From NCBI GenBank assembly GCA_963920575.1, contig OY986972.1, positions 11,730,010 to 11,794,009 on the forward strand: DNA of 64,000 nt, given 5' to 3'. Every line of letters begins with the position of its first letter. Position 1 is the first letter of the stretch. The translations under genes were made by a program, and so were the position numbers. The notes below the pieces were generated by a model, which was not told the DNA's origin, ran no database searches, and saw only the letters and a list, made by a program, of their open reading frames with translations. The DNA is from Narthecium ossifragum. Lineage: Eukaryota > Streptophyta > Magnoliopsida > Dioscoreales > Nartheciaceae. Positions 22,895 to 34,572 of this stretch are shown in pieces.

Positions 22895-23101
22895 CTAGTG
22901 GCTGCTGGGTACCTGCGGGTACTGATGAGGCTGGTACGATGGTTGCACTGCATCTGGGTACTGGCGGTCAGGAAGCACGTACACCCCACCCCTGGAACCT
23001 GCTCTGCCTCTGCCACGGCCCCGTCCTACTACTGCTCCTCTCTGCCCACCTCCGCCAGCTCCACCTCGGTCGGTCTGCGCTACCAACTGCGGACAGAAGC
23101 G
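22895..23101 (-). pseudogene. Gag C-terminal tail (D family)
   Basis: Gly/Arg-rich tail following the zinc knuckle, then a Gln/Pro-rich stretch. The knuckle itself is cut by the nested element at 23107-29048: the distal Cys is here and the first Cys/Cys/His lie at 29054-29090. The frame joins across the ACGTA duplication. Confidence 0.75.
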
Positions 23102-23106
23102 ACGTA

Positions 23107-25125
23107 TGTGAGGACCTGTCCCTCTACTCTTGGGTCGACGGGCTGGGTGGACCCGTGGCTCGTTTGATTGATTCGCGTCGAGCGCGCGATCCGGTGGATC
23201 GCATTGTTTCTTGGACCGCAAGGGTAATTTGGTAAATTGTGTCTTGTCGGTTTGTTTCACACCCGCGTGGTGCACACACAACCTCTGATTGTTAGTTGTG
23301 TTTGATTAGATTCTCATAAGCGTTCTCGATCGTAAGATCGGAGCTCGATCGGGAAGGATTGAGATGGGCAGTCGGATCGCGACACTGTAGCCGGTCGGCT
23401 GATGATCCCTTTGGTCTCTACCACAAGTGCATGGTTCGTGACAAATAGAATAGGGCAAAAAGAGTATCGTTTCCACAAGGAGGATGATTCAAGTACCAAT
23501 GTATCCAATTTCTTATATTATCTAAGCAATCCAAACGAGATATAACACTGACAAATCTGAACTGAAAGCAAATAAATATTAAATAGAAGAGTATGAAAGG
23601 TTTCTAGGATTTGGATTTCATCGATTGAATCTCTTTAATGAATTTAAATCTGGTTGCTGAAATTAGAACTTTGTTAATTATCATGACTGAATTCCCTTTT
23701 TTTTTTATGTGAAATCCTCTTTCAAGGTATAACTCAAATACCTAAATTAATTCTATGTCTACTTTCGTGATCACAGGAATTAATTTAGATTCATTGGGCT
23801 CTTAGGAATCCTTAAACAAAAATCACCTTGTCATATATTTATTTCCAACATATACTACCAAGGTTTGATGAAACCACGAACTAATGTTAAACTTCTACTT
23901 TCGTTACTTCGTTCAACATCTGAAACATACAAGTCATAGCCAGTAACTTGTAAGGAAAAGAAACGATTTCATCAAATTGCAACTAACAAGAATATTCTCA
24001 ATAACCCAACTCAATTCAAATCAGAAACTCAATGACTTCATTCAAACCCTAGAATAAGAAAACTAGGTATTCATGGTTGATAGAAAGAAAACCAATGTTT
24101 CATAAAGACACATCATCAATCAGAATTAGGATGAAGAGAATAGAATGAAAACGCTGATCCTCTTCTTCTGGTTCTTTCTCTGGTTCTTTCTCTGCTCCTC
24201 TGCTCTTCTTTTTCTGGCCGTCCTCTTCTTTTTCTGCTGGCCGTTCTCTTCTTTTCTTTCTGCTGGCCGTTCTCTGCTCCTTCCTCTCTTCCTCCAGCTG
24301 TTCTCTGCTCTATTTTCTATCTCCTCTATTTCTCCAGCCGTTCTCTGCTCTCCCCTCTATTCCTCCAGCCATCTTTCCTAAAGTGTCCACCCTTTCTTCC
24401 ATTAACCACATGCCAATCCCACTAATCAAGGAAAGATCAAATAAACTCCTAATATAACTAGGAAATGTGGTGCTCCCAGCTGGGATCTTCATGAATCAAA
24501 TCTGGACTTCAAAAAATGAATCTCGTCCAACCCAAGTGCAGGTGCAGCAATTCCGAGTCTGATGGCTTCATCAATTTTTCTGTCTTTATTCAGCCTGAAT
24601 CAGCAAAAACTCCAAACATCAAAGTTGTAGCGCTCTTCCTTAGCTTTCCAACGCATCCTGGATCATCCCAATCAGAGTTTGTACGAAGAAGTTATGTTCA
24701 AATTACTAACTGCTGTGCAGAATGTCCAGAATTGCTCATTTAGCTTCGTTTTGCACTTTAGGTCTTCAATTGCATCCAGGCCTAGCCCGAATTCTGCTTC
24801 TTCCCATCATCCAAAGTTCAAATGATTCAATATCTAAATACCTGCAATTATCCAAAAATTCCCAAGAATTAAGTAAATGCATAAGTCACCTAAAATTCTT
24901 GATAAAAGAGCAAGGAATGATGTAAAACACTTGAATCTGACAATCAATCTTAAGAAGATGTGTGGAAATAATTCCCGCATCATCGGCTACTGTAGCTACA
25001 GTAGGTCGGGAACTGTAGCTACAGTACTGTGTATAATAACCCCTCTCTTCTCCTTCTTCTCTTTTTCTCTCTGCTTCCCCTATTTTTTTCTGGCATCCTT
25101 CTTCTTCTCCGTTCTCCCTCGCGGC
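23107..25125 (+). repeat. 5' LTR fragment of the decayed D element (split)
   Basis: Pieces 23107-23399 and 24988-25125 are contiguous D LTR sequence around the nested solo LTR. The end (ctccgttctccctc) joins abruptly to Gag coding sequence at 25126, so the remainder of the LTR, the primer site and the Gag start are deleted. Tandem palindromes ctgtagctacag lie at about 24990-25025. Confidence 0.78.
23400..24982 (-). repeat. Athila-like solo LTR
   Basis: 1583 bp from TGATGATCCC to CCCGCATCA, with target duplication TCGGC (23395-23399 and 24983-24987). The U5-type motif agtatcgtttccacaagg near its left end indicates minus orientation. It contains a CT-rich block (24150-24370) built on ctggccgttctct and a block resembling one at 41030-41160. 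No coding region is supported. Confidence 0.88.
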
Positions 25126-25666
25126 ACGGTATGCTGACGCTCTCAGGGAGGTCGTGAACTGTGCCTTGTCAGTGCAGGCCGTACTACTGGAGGCAGGGCC
25201 TAGGGCAGTTCAGCCAGTGTTCCCCTCGAGTTCAGGGTGCGCCGGCCAGCCGCAACAGTCTCAGGGCGGAGTAGGACCGTGGCGGGAGGAGACACGCTCA
25301 CGACGTCATCAGCCCTATCAGCACCAGCCAGGGGACGTCGGCGGTGATAGTTCAGAGGCAGAGGAGGGAGTGAATGACGAGGATGATCCCGAGCAGCAGT
25401 TATCAGGGGACGAGCAGCAGGAGCAGTCAGTCGGTGAGTACAACGAGGACCAGCCCCTCTCGGGGGCAGAGGAGGAGTTCACGGAGGATGATCCGAACGT
25501 GTGGTTTCTGGAGGAGGAGCCTCAGCAAGAGGCGTTCACAGGGTTTGGCCAGGTCCAGCAGGCAGAGCAGAGACCCGTGATGTGCTTTGAGTGCAGACAG
25601 CTGGGCTATTTCCGTAAAGACTGCCTCTTGCGGAGAGCGCGAGTCGAGTGGCTGATGAGTCACTAA
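25126..25666 (+). pseudogene. Gag fragment (D family) with altered zinc knuckle
   Basis: An open stretch of about 180 codons enters directly from LTR sequence without its own start; the first Met in frame is 25154. It has an acidic, Gln-rich middle and a CCHC-type knuckle CFECRQLGYFRKDC in which the zinc-binding His is Tyr. It ends at 25666 just after the knuckle. Truncated at both ends and with a lost zinc ligand, it is a remnant. Confidence 0.78.
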
Positions 25667-27110
25667 ATATTCCTACTTAAACCCCGTAATTTACATTTGT
25701 TAGCCCGAGAGTGTTTGTATTTGATAGCTTGTTAGTTGATTTCAGGTTTAATCATGCTTTGAGAAGAAATGCAAGAAATTCGGTCAATATGCTGAAATAC
25801 ACTGCTCTGTCGACTGTTAGCATAATATTCATAAGAAATTATTCTTATGTCTAAATATTCTGCAATTTGGGTGACATCTAGTAGACATCAAGACGTACAA
25901 CTTTAATGTTGGATACTTTCAGAGATTTCTGATGGATGGATAGCAGTTTTGAAGAAGATGAAGATATTTAGCTGCTGGAAGACTGGTCCGTCGACGCCTG
26001 GGAGAATATTCGCCAAATATTCTAGATAAGTCCAAATATTATAAACTCTTCGGGAGAGGACAGAAGACTTCCAAATATACATCTTTTGTGTTGGACTCAT
26101 TCTCAGATTATGGACTGGTTAAACCCATTCGCGACCAGAAGAGGCAGTCAGAATTAAACTAGGAATTCCGAGTTGCACTAGAGGTCCAACTCAACTTAGC
26201 CATAACCCTAATTCCGGGATTAAGGATTTTTATTATATAAAGGGGTTATTCCAGCCAAACTAATCATCTTTTTGTCAATCTTTGGAGGAGGAAGAAGAAG
26301 AAGGAGAGGATGTGGATGGTGACAGCTTCCTACTCCAACCCGATGGCTTTCATTTAAAAGATGAGTTGCTAATTCTTGTACTTAAGATTATTCATGAAAC
26401 CCTAGTGTAGTTTTGATCTTCTTTGGTTTGAATCTTGTATTCTTCTCAAGACATGATCCTATGAAATTGCTTTTTATTGTTAATAGAGTTGAGGGAACAG
26501 AGTTCCTTGACGTATTTTCAGTCCTACATGATTTCTGTGATTGATTGTAGAGATTTATAAGATGGTTTTCATGTGGTTTTTGGTTTACCTTTGAGATAGT
26601 CTATGCTACGTGTAGATTAGTCATGCTAAGGTCATTAGGAGTAGAATAATTTAATGTAATCGTAGGACCAAAGATGATTTATGCTAAACAAAGATAGATT
26701 ATGCCGTTGGAAACATAAACCTTATTTTAGGGATTCATGTGAGCTTGTAGCCATATGATCCATAATGTTGAGAGAAGAGAACAAGAGGATAACTAGAGAA
26801 GATTAAAGGTGAAACTAGGGTGGATTGAGTAATTCCTAAGTAACTCCTTCATTGATTCAAATTGATCAACCTTTTATCTCTTTTATTTATTAGTTTAGAT
26901 AACTCTATTCTATCTTTGATTCCTTTCCTTAGTTTTAGGGTTTTGAGAATTGATTTCAGTTTCCAACGTTTTCCCTGTGGATCGACTCCCGACTTCACCG
27001 CTATTTCTACCTAGTAGTTTAGTGATTAAATAAGGATTATAAATTTAATATTTGATTGAGTTTGCAACGTTTTAACGACGACGTTTGTTAGCGATCAATT
27101 TTTGGCGCCG
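25667..27110 (+). repeat. Athila-like LTR fragment with partial primer site
   Basis: Has a TATA-like ttatataaagg near 26232, the U5-type motif ccctgtggatcgactccc near 26970, an LTR end at gcgatca (27097), then TGGCGCC (27103-27109), the start of a tRNA-Asp primer site. It is cut right after by D LTR sequence. The left boundary is unclear. It looks like a plus-strand 5' LTR whose internal region was lost. Confidence 0.6.
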
Positions 27111-29048
27111 TGTATAATACCCCCTCTCTTCTCCTTCTCTTTTTCTCTCTGCTTCCCATGTTTTTTCTCGACAGCCTTCTTCTTCTCCGTTCTCCCTCCT
27201 TCGGCCACCGTTTTGTACGTTTCAAAGCTCGTTGGATCCGTGGCGGCGTGAGGAAGATCCCTAGTGTGGTTTGGAGCTTTGTTAGTGACTGGTTTGCGGG
27301 GAATTAGTCGAGGAGTGCGTTTCCGGTAGGTTTCTACCTACTGAGTTAGTTTAGGGGTTTTCTTTAGATCTAGCCGGTAGATCTTATTGTTCTTTGTGTT
27401 GTTGGCTTCCTCGTGCTTAGTATAATTTCTGGTGTAAGTTTCATAAGCATTGGTTGAGATTTTAGTAGGATTTAAGCATGTTTAATCTCGGATTTTCCGG
27501 TTTCTGCTGTTCTTGAAGAACAACCGGTTTATGGCGAGTTTGCCGATCGGTAAGTACATGTTCTTGGGCTGTGATGAACATATGAGTTGTAGATCTTTGA
27601 ATCAACTCTCAGTCCCAACTTATTTCATAATTTTTTTATTTTCCTACGATTTGTTATGATGTTCGTACGGCTGGGCTGCGTTGCAGCAAGCAATGGTAAG
27701 TTAGTTTGATTAGTGGTTTTGATTAGTGTTTGCCCGTTAATCTAGCCGTTGGATAGTTTCGGATTTTGGATATGTTGATCCCAGCATGTTGATCTACTGG
27801 AGTCTAAGTTGGATCTTGAATCCGATGTCGTGTGGACGTCGGATCGACGGGGTAAATTAGCCTCTAAGTAGAGGATTTGGTGATTTAAATAATATTATAT
27901 GTTCGAAACATGTGATATTATATTTTTACTGTTCATCGAAGTTTTCGGGGTTGTTTCCCGTTGCAGGTGTCTGATGTTGATGGTCGCGGTACCGTCGTAA
28001 TGCCGGGACCCGCTGCAGATCGGCTGGCAGCGGTTGGTAGTACCGCTGCAGTGATCCGACTGGACTTGTACGTTATCCTTAACATACTATTGCATGCTTA
28101 TTTTTCTTATTTGTGTATGGTCATAGCATACATTTCTCTGTTGTGCATTAGTTGCATGGTTAGGGCGTGGGCGATCTGTGGGTCGCCGTCCCGAGGCTGG
28201 AAGCTCGGATTTTGCCCTAGGACCGGGGTTGGGTAGTTTGGACCCGGTTCAAATTATGGTGTCCAGTCAAACTTGATGATAGGCTTAGATGACTGGTACA
28301 CCTGTTGCTTGGTGATTGTAGAGGTCGTGTCGGCCTTGAGTCGGATGCTGAGGTGTAGCCGATGTTCCACTGTGTTGACTCTGGAGTAGAGGAGTTGCCT
28401 ACTCAGCGGTGTCATTTCCCACCTGCAGTGTCATGTTCCTGCTTGTGAGTCAGCAGTGTTGTTTCCTGCTACTGGGTGTGACCTGACATGTGACCAGCTC
28501 GGCTGGAAGACCATAATCGTGGGCCTAAGGGACACGCGGTGGGGTTATGGGACCCGTGTATACACCCAGTTCTTACTTGAGGGCGACACTGTTGCGTTTC
28601 CCTCTTCCTTCTGTGTGGCGTAGTGTAGAACCCTACTGAGCTTTATGCTCACTCCTACCCGGGTTGCGTTTTGCAGGTGCAGGCGTCAGTTCTTCTTCTG
28701 TGGCCCCTACTGAGCAGTCGGTCGGTGGTGCGGCGGTGCTAGGCGGAGTCTGAGAGGTGGTGATCTTTTACTGTTTTTAACCTATGTTAGATAGCCTCCT
28801 ATGGGAGTACTGTTGTATTTGGATCTTCCCCTCTCCGAGGTTATGTATATTAAATTCACTTGGGTTTTGTAATCTGAGGTTCGAGGCTTATAATTTAATA
28901 ATGTTTTTTAAATTGAGGGTATTTTTGATGAATTGTTAGGGAGGCGAATAGGTTAGAGGGAACCGTCGCCAATATTTTTCCACATTTTCGTTATGTTTCG
29001 GTTTGTGTCGCCCGGCCTGGTTGAGCTTTCGTGGTTCGGGGCGCGACA
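27111..29048 (+). repeat. 3' LTR fragment of the decayed D element
   Basis: Starts at gtataatacccc, the same LTR position as about 25032, and runs to the LTR end GGGGCGCGACA. It is closely similar to the second half of the solo LTR at 11228-13197. Target duplication ACGTA follows. The LTR 5' part is missing. Confidence 0.82.
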
Positions 29049-29053
29049 ACGTA

Positions 29054-29834
29054 TATGTCCCGGCTACTGGCACTCAAAACACACCACTAGGCCCTGACCC
29101 GTCCTCTGGACCTAGCCTTCTCCGTGAGGAGTCTGCCCCGGTGGCCCTGCTAATAGGAGCGGGTTGCCCTGCCTGAATTGCTACTGATACTGGGGTGGGC
29201 GCTGCTGAAACTGCTGCTAGGGGTAAGGTCGATGGTAATGCTAAGGTCTCTGCTTACTCCACGGGCCTCCTCTGCCCTGGGCCCTCTGAGGCTGACCTGA
29301 CCTCTGCCTCGTCCACCTACCACTGGCTGCTCCGCCCTCGGCCTCTCCTGGCATCGGGCCTCCATTGCCAGTGCAGCACCAAACACCACCTGGTAAGTTG
29401 TCGACTACTGCGCGGCGATCAGTCTCTTGATCTCTGGTCTCAGCCCTCTCTCGAACTGCTGGGCTCTGGTGATGGGGTCAGCTGCCACTGGTCCAACAAA
29501 CCTGGTCAAGTGGGTGAAGCGGGTTACAAACTGCTGCACTGTGCGAGTACCCTGAGTGAGGATCAGGTACTCCTCGGTCATCGCTGCCCATGTACTCTGG
29601 GGAAAGTGCACCTCAAGGAAGGCAGCGTCAAACTCCGGCCATGACGGCAACCCTCCCCCTACTCTGGTGGCCTGGGCGGTGCGCCACCAGTCTCGGGCGT
29701 CCCCGTCGAGCTGGAACGCCGCGAGTTTGATCCGGAGTGGGTCATCCTCGCCGAAAAGAAGGTCTAGCATCTGAGTGACGCTCTCTAGCCACTCATCTTC
29801 CTCCGTCGCGTCTCCACTCCTACCTCTACACAGT
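29054..29834 (-). pseudogene. Gag capsid region (D family), minus strand
   Basis: The open stretch 29911-29405 includes the retrotransposon capsid motifs EEDEWLESVTQMLDLL and FQLDGDARDWWRTAQ, then FLEVHFPQ. The frame continues into Pro/Gly-rich sequence and the first half of a CCHC knuckle near 29060-29080, which has a Gln-to-stop (TAG). The N-terminus ends where the plus-strand D element begins (about 29834). It pairs with 22895-23101 across the nested element. Confidence 0.82.
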
Positions 29835-30030
29835 ACATAGTATGCCAGCAGTCCTAGCCAGAGTGTTAGAGGCACAGCGCAGTGACGCAGAGCTCGAGGA
29901 GTTGCGTACATCGACAGGCACGGAGGGCGCAGACGGGGACTGGACAGTATCGTTAGATGGAGGGCTATGATTCAGGGGCAAAGTAGCGGTTCCAGCAGAT
30001 CCAGTTCTACGAGACGACGTCCTATGAGAG
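29835..30030 (+). pseudogene. Pol fragment: RNase H/integrase linker (D family)
   Basis: Corresponds to the minus-strand linker at 20785-21123 (shared pattern LARV-EAQ, then DWTVS). Two Arg codons have become TGA (29968-29970 and 30025-30027). It ends at the T array with duplication GAGAG, and the frame resumes at 37771 in the integrase zinc-binding region. Confidence 0.78.
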
Positions 30031-31379
30031 TGTTACGAGCGGTCTACTCGTGATCCTCTCGTAATGGGTCTCTACTGCTCCAATCGATCAGAATCGCCCT
30101 GATCGGACTTGATTTGAGTCCAATTGGCTGATTTGGCTAGCTGGATCGGATCTGGCTTGAGCTGGATCGGATCTGGCTGAGCCTGATTGGATGGGACTTG
30201 ACTGGTTCAAGTCTGAATTGATCTGGATCAGGTTGACCAGGTTCAATTGGGCTAAGTGGCTGGATTGGGCTGGATTGGACTGACTGGCTCGGCTGAATCA
30301 ATTAGAGTTGGTTGAGTTGAACCTGATTTGAAGTGGCTGAACCGGTTTGATCCAAGGGCTGAGAATCGCCGGAGTAGATCGCCGGCGTAGGGACGGCGGC
30401 GGCGGTCGGGGTAGTGGCAGGGATGGTCGTGGGGTGATGGGGAAGAGATCTACCGGCTCAGATCTGGAGGATAGGTGGCGGATCGGGCGGATCTGGGAGG
30501 TGGACGGCGGGTTTAGAGGAGGCCGGCGTCGGGGACGACGATGGGGCGCTCGACGGGCCTTGGGACGGTCGGGATCGGGTCTAGGGATGCCAGGGAAGGG
30601 TTTTAGGAAGGTTTGGAAGTGGGATAGGGGTCGGACGCGGTTTGCCAGTGATGGGGACGGAGATCGGGCTCGCCGGGGACGGCGCCGAAGGCGATGGAAG
30701 ACGGCGGGGAAGGGATGGCCGGAGTCGTGGGAGGTAGGGGAAGAAGTTGGCGGTCTTGGTTGGCGACGGGGAAGGCCGGAGAGGGCTTGACGGAGGGAAG
30801 GCCGGCGGTAGGTAGGGTTGGGTCACGGGAGAGAAGAGAGGAAGGAGATGAGCTGACGTGGCGTGGGGTTGCTGACGTGGCGGAGAGAGAAAGTGGCGTG
30901 GAGAAGGAAGATGAAGGTGAAGGCGATGCCGGCTGCGGAGAAGATGACCGACGGGGAAGAAGGTGGATCTATGGTAGATATCTGGTGGAATCTACTTTAC
31001 TTCTACTCCTATGATATTCTACTCCTATGATAATTTATCAACTACTCATAATTCATTCATCATCATGCATCATTACCTAATACAAACTACTAAGGTCCTT
31101 TTATAGAGACCTTGACAGAGTCCTAATCCACTAGAAAAACCCCCTTGCTTGATTAGCAAGTAATAAGGTTTCTGACTCAACTCAACTTCCTAACTCAAAG
31201 GGACTCTTAATTAATTCCTAACAATCAATTAGGACTCAATAAAAGACTAATGATAAAGACTAATTAAATACTCTAGTTTGAACTAGGGAAGTCCAAGTCA
31301 AACTAGGAAAGAGGCTGAACCAACTTGGTTCCTCTTCTGGGTTCGGGTCCAGTTGGTCGAGTCGGATCGACTCGTATCA
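30031..31379 (-). repeat. T array LTR A (left, 3' LTR)
   Basis: 1349 bp from TGTTACGAGCGG to CTCGTATCA. It carries an extra 21-bp direct repeat near 30140-30182 (the unit containing ctggatcggatctgg) absent from LTRs B and C. A polypurine-tract complement (31380-31393) follows. Confidence 0.92.
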
Positions 31380-33244
31380 CCCCCCCTTCCTTCAAAATTG
31401 GCCTTGTCCTCAAGGCCAGAGTCAGGTCAGGTAGGATGGCTCCATGTGGCTGGACCGAATCAACTTGCTTCTGTAGCTCTGGACTCGGTGGGGAGAAACC
31501 AGGTCGATCCCATGGCGGGTCCAATGGTAGCAGTACCAAGCATCTGATGGATCGTGCAGAGGATGGAGCATCTGGAGGTCGATCTGACGGCTCAGGTAGC
31601 TCCAGGAATATGATCTTCAATGGCTCTCCTGGATCATCTTCATCATGTCCCATCAGTAGTGTTGCCCATGACTATAGGATGGGATCTGACGTCCATGGTC
31701 TGATCAGCTGTGCAGGGACTTGGCTTGAATCTGGGTCAAGCTGGCTTTGGTCCAATCTGAAGTGAAGATGGCTGGACCACGCTTCTACTGCACTAGTCTG
31801 GGCTAGAAGTTGGTTGAACCAAGTTGAATCTTCAGCTGTGCTGAGTCGTACTCTGGTCCAAACCTGTCTGACTTGGTTGGCTCTGCCGGTGTCAATCTGG
31901 ACTTGAGTCAGTTGAGCTAAACCGATGTTACCATCATAATCAGATCTGATCAGATTGAAGGAGACATTGGAATAAGGAGGGTAGCTCCTTTGATGGCTCA
32001 TATCAACCTTTGAATGTTTGATCAATGGTTGAGGATGCATCGGGATCACTTGGAGTTGATCTGGATGGTCCTGATTGCTGGGGACTCTTGGATCAGGTTC
32101 AGATCGAAGATCGGAACCACTGGATCGAAGATCAGGCTGATCAAACGGCTGGATCAAGTTGCAGTCTTGATCGGACGGCTGAGAAGCTGCCGGAGCAGGA
32201 TCAACAGCGAAACGAGCTCGTCGGAGAATGGCAACGGCGCAGGAGGCTTCGCAGGGACGAGGGGGTTCCATCCGTACGGTCTGATCGTCGGATTGGGCCT
32301 CGGATGCACCGGATCTGAAGGTGGCGGCGCGGTGGAGAACGTCGCCAGTGATCGGCGGTGAAGGAGGGCTCATCGGTAGCCGGGGATGGGTGGAAACGGT
32401 TCGTGAAGGTCTTGGGACCTTTCTCCGGTGGTTTGATCTTGAGATCATTCCCGGGAAGTGGCGGAGCGGAGGAGGCCGGAACAGGGGAGTTCGCCGGAAT
32501 TGGACGTCGGCGATCCGGGCCTCAATCGTGGACGTGGTTGGCCACGGTGGCTTCGGTGATGGACGCCGGTGCTTCCTCGAAGGTTGGGAGAAGAGGACGG
32601 CGTCGGAGATCGGCGTTGGGGTGGCGGCTTGGGGACGAGCCGACGGAGCCGTGGATGAGCCGGGACGAAGGGTAGTCGGCTCGGAGGTGAGCCGGGCTGA
32701 AGGAGAGGGATGAGCCGATGGTGAGCCGTGGCTAGAGCAAGGGGCGAGCCGATTCCGTGGAGGAGAGAGAAAACCAGGGGAAATTCAGGAAAAATATGGA
32801 AAAATAGGAAAAATTCCGGAAAAATCATGAGAATGTGGTAGAAAGTGTTCACCCTGATCTGGCAGAGGAGGTTGCAACAGCATGTGCTCCAGTTCGATCT
32901 GAGAATCGGACGGTTGTCGCTCCTCAACTAGCTTCTGAATCTCTTCTCCCTTACTGATTGCTGGTGTCTCAGTCAGACTCGAAATTACAACCGGAGTCAT
33001 AATCAGAGTTGGCTCAGGCTCAGGTTCTGCAATCATTATCCTCGGTGCTATAGTTGACCACCTACGAGAGATCTGCTCCATGTTTCTGCTTTGACGTTCC
33101 ATCAAACTGGAAACAAGATTTACCTCGGCCTGCAGACTCTTAATTTGATGTTCCCACCACTCCTGGGATACTCCGTACATGATGGCGAAGTTTCCAGTAG
33201 GGTCTGAACCGCACAGTCGGTGGAACGGAGCTCTGATACCAAGT
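31380..33244 (-). pseudogene. T internal region, array copy 1
   Basis: Minus strand, from the primer site: a frame begins MYGVSQEWWE at 33180, contains LMERQSRNMEQ, and meets a TGA near 32785. The middle is open at 32448-31672 (258 codons, with RSDYDGNIGLAQLTQVQ). After a TAG near 31670 it is open again from 31653 into the LTR (stop at 31303), with DRPGFSPPSP and LALRTRPILKEGG. No Gag capsid, protease, RT, RNase H or integrase motif is seen. Function unknown. Confidence 0.75.
33230..33241 (-). other. Primer-binding site, array copy 1
   Basis: The plus strand reads gctctgatacca, complement of the tRNA-Met-type site, 3 bp from LTR B. Confidence 0.88.
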
Positions 33245-34572
33245 TGTTACGAGCGGTCTACTCGTGATCCTCTCGTAATGGGTCTCTACTGCTCCAATCG
33301 ATCAGAATCGCCCTGATCGGACTTGATTTGAGTCCAATTGGCTGATTTGGCTAGCTGGATCGGATCTGGCTGAGCCTGATTGGATGGGACTTGACTGGTT
33401 CAAGTCTGAATTGATCTGGATCAGGTTGACCAGGTTCAATTGGGCTAAGTGGCTGGATTGGGCTGGATTGGACTGACTGGCTCGGCTGAATCAATTAGAG
33501 TTGGTTGAGTTGAACCTGATTTGAAGTGGCTGAACCGGTTTGATCCAAGGGCTGAGAATCGCCGGAGTAGATCGCCGGCGTAGGGACGGCGGCGGCGGTC
33601 GGGGTAGTGGCAGGGATGGTCGTGGGGTGATGGGGAAGAGATCTACCGGCTCAGATCTGGAGGATAGGTGGCGGATCGGGCGGATCTGGGAGGTGGACGG
33701 CGGGTTTAGAGGAGGCCGGCGTCGGGGACGACGATGGGGCGCTCGACGGGCCTTGGGACGGTCGGGATCGGGTCTAGGGATGCCAGGGAAGGGTTTTAGG
33801 AAGGTTTGGAAGTGGGATAGGGGTCGGACGCGGTTTGCCAGTGATGGGGACGGAGATCGGGCTCGCCGGGGACGGCGCCGAAGGCGATGGAAGACGGCGG
33901 GGAAGGGATGGCCGGAGTCGTGGGAGGTAGGGGAAGAAGTTGGCGGTCTTGGTTGGCGACGGGGAAGGCCGGAGAGGGCTTGACGGAGGGAAGGCCGGCG
34001 GTAGGTAGGGTTGGGTCACGGGAGAGAAGAGAGGAAGGAGATGAGCTGACGTGGCGTGGGGTTGCTGACGTGGCGGAGAGAGAAAGTGGCGTGGAGAAGG
34101 AAGATGAAGGTGAAGGCGATGCCGGCTGCGGAGAAGATGACCGACGGGGAAGAAGGTGGATCTATGGTAGATATCTGGTGGAATCTACTTTACTTCTACT
34201 CCTATGATATTCTACTCCTATGATAATTTATCAACTACTCATAATTCATTCATCATCATGCATCATTACCTAATACAAACTACTAAGGTCCTTTTATAGA
34301 GACCTTGACAGAGTCCTAATCCACTAGAAAAACCCCCTTGCTTGATTAGCAAGTAATAAGGTTTCTGACTCAACTCAACTTCCTAACTCAAAGGGACTCT
34401 TAATTAATTCCTAACAATCAATTAGGACTCAATAAAAGACTAATGATAAAGACTAATTAAATACTCTAGTTTGAACTAGGGAAGTCCAAGTCAAACTAGG
34501 AAAGAGGCTGAACCAACTTGGTTCCTCTTCTGGGTTCGGGTCCAGTTGGTCGAGTCGGATCGACTCGTATCA
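33245..34572 (-). repeat. T array LTR B (middle, hybrid)
   Basis: 1328 bp. Its left part lacks the 21-bp repeat, like LTR C. From about 33570 rightward it matches LTR A at every position where A and C differ. It is both the 5' LTR of array copy 1 and the 3' LTR of copy 2. Confidence 0.92.

Larger units (their letters stand above)
23107..29048 (+). mobile_element. Decayed plus-strand D-family element
   Basis: Starts TGTGAGGACC and ends GCGCGACA with exact target duplication ACGTA (23102-23106 and 29049-29053), inside the Gag zinc knuckle of the minus-strand D element. Contents are a 5' LTR part, an Athila-like solo LTR nested in it (23400-24982), a Gag fragment (25126-25666), an Athila-like LTR fragment (25667-27110) and a 3' LTR part (27111-29048). 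Large deletions removed the rest of the LTRs and all of pol. Confidence 0.82.
20057..29834 (-). mobile_element. Minus-strand D-family chromovirus, interrupted and truncated
   Basis: Minus-strand order is Gag (29834-29054, 23101-22895), protease (22830-22495), RT/RNase H (22434-21124), linker (21123-20785) and integrase (20784-20057). It is cut at 20057 by the R element and split at 23106/29054 by another D element with duplication ACGTA. Both LTRs are missing. At 29834 it abuts a plus-strand D element in opposite orientation. Tekay-type assignment rests on RT and integrase similarity. Confidence 0.85.

Noticed and set aside
24145..24381. Small Phe/Leu-rich membrane-protein-like frame (also 40270-40504)
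   Set aside because: Encoded by CT-rich blocks of solo LTRs; not conserved in frame between the two related LTRs.
30347..31014. Long Arg/Gly-rich plus-strand reading frames, repeated at 33540 and 36733
   Set aside because: They lie antisense in GC-rich T LTR sequence, repeat only because the LTR repeats, and have no domain. Other T LTR copies break these frames.
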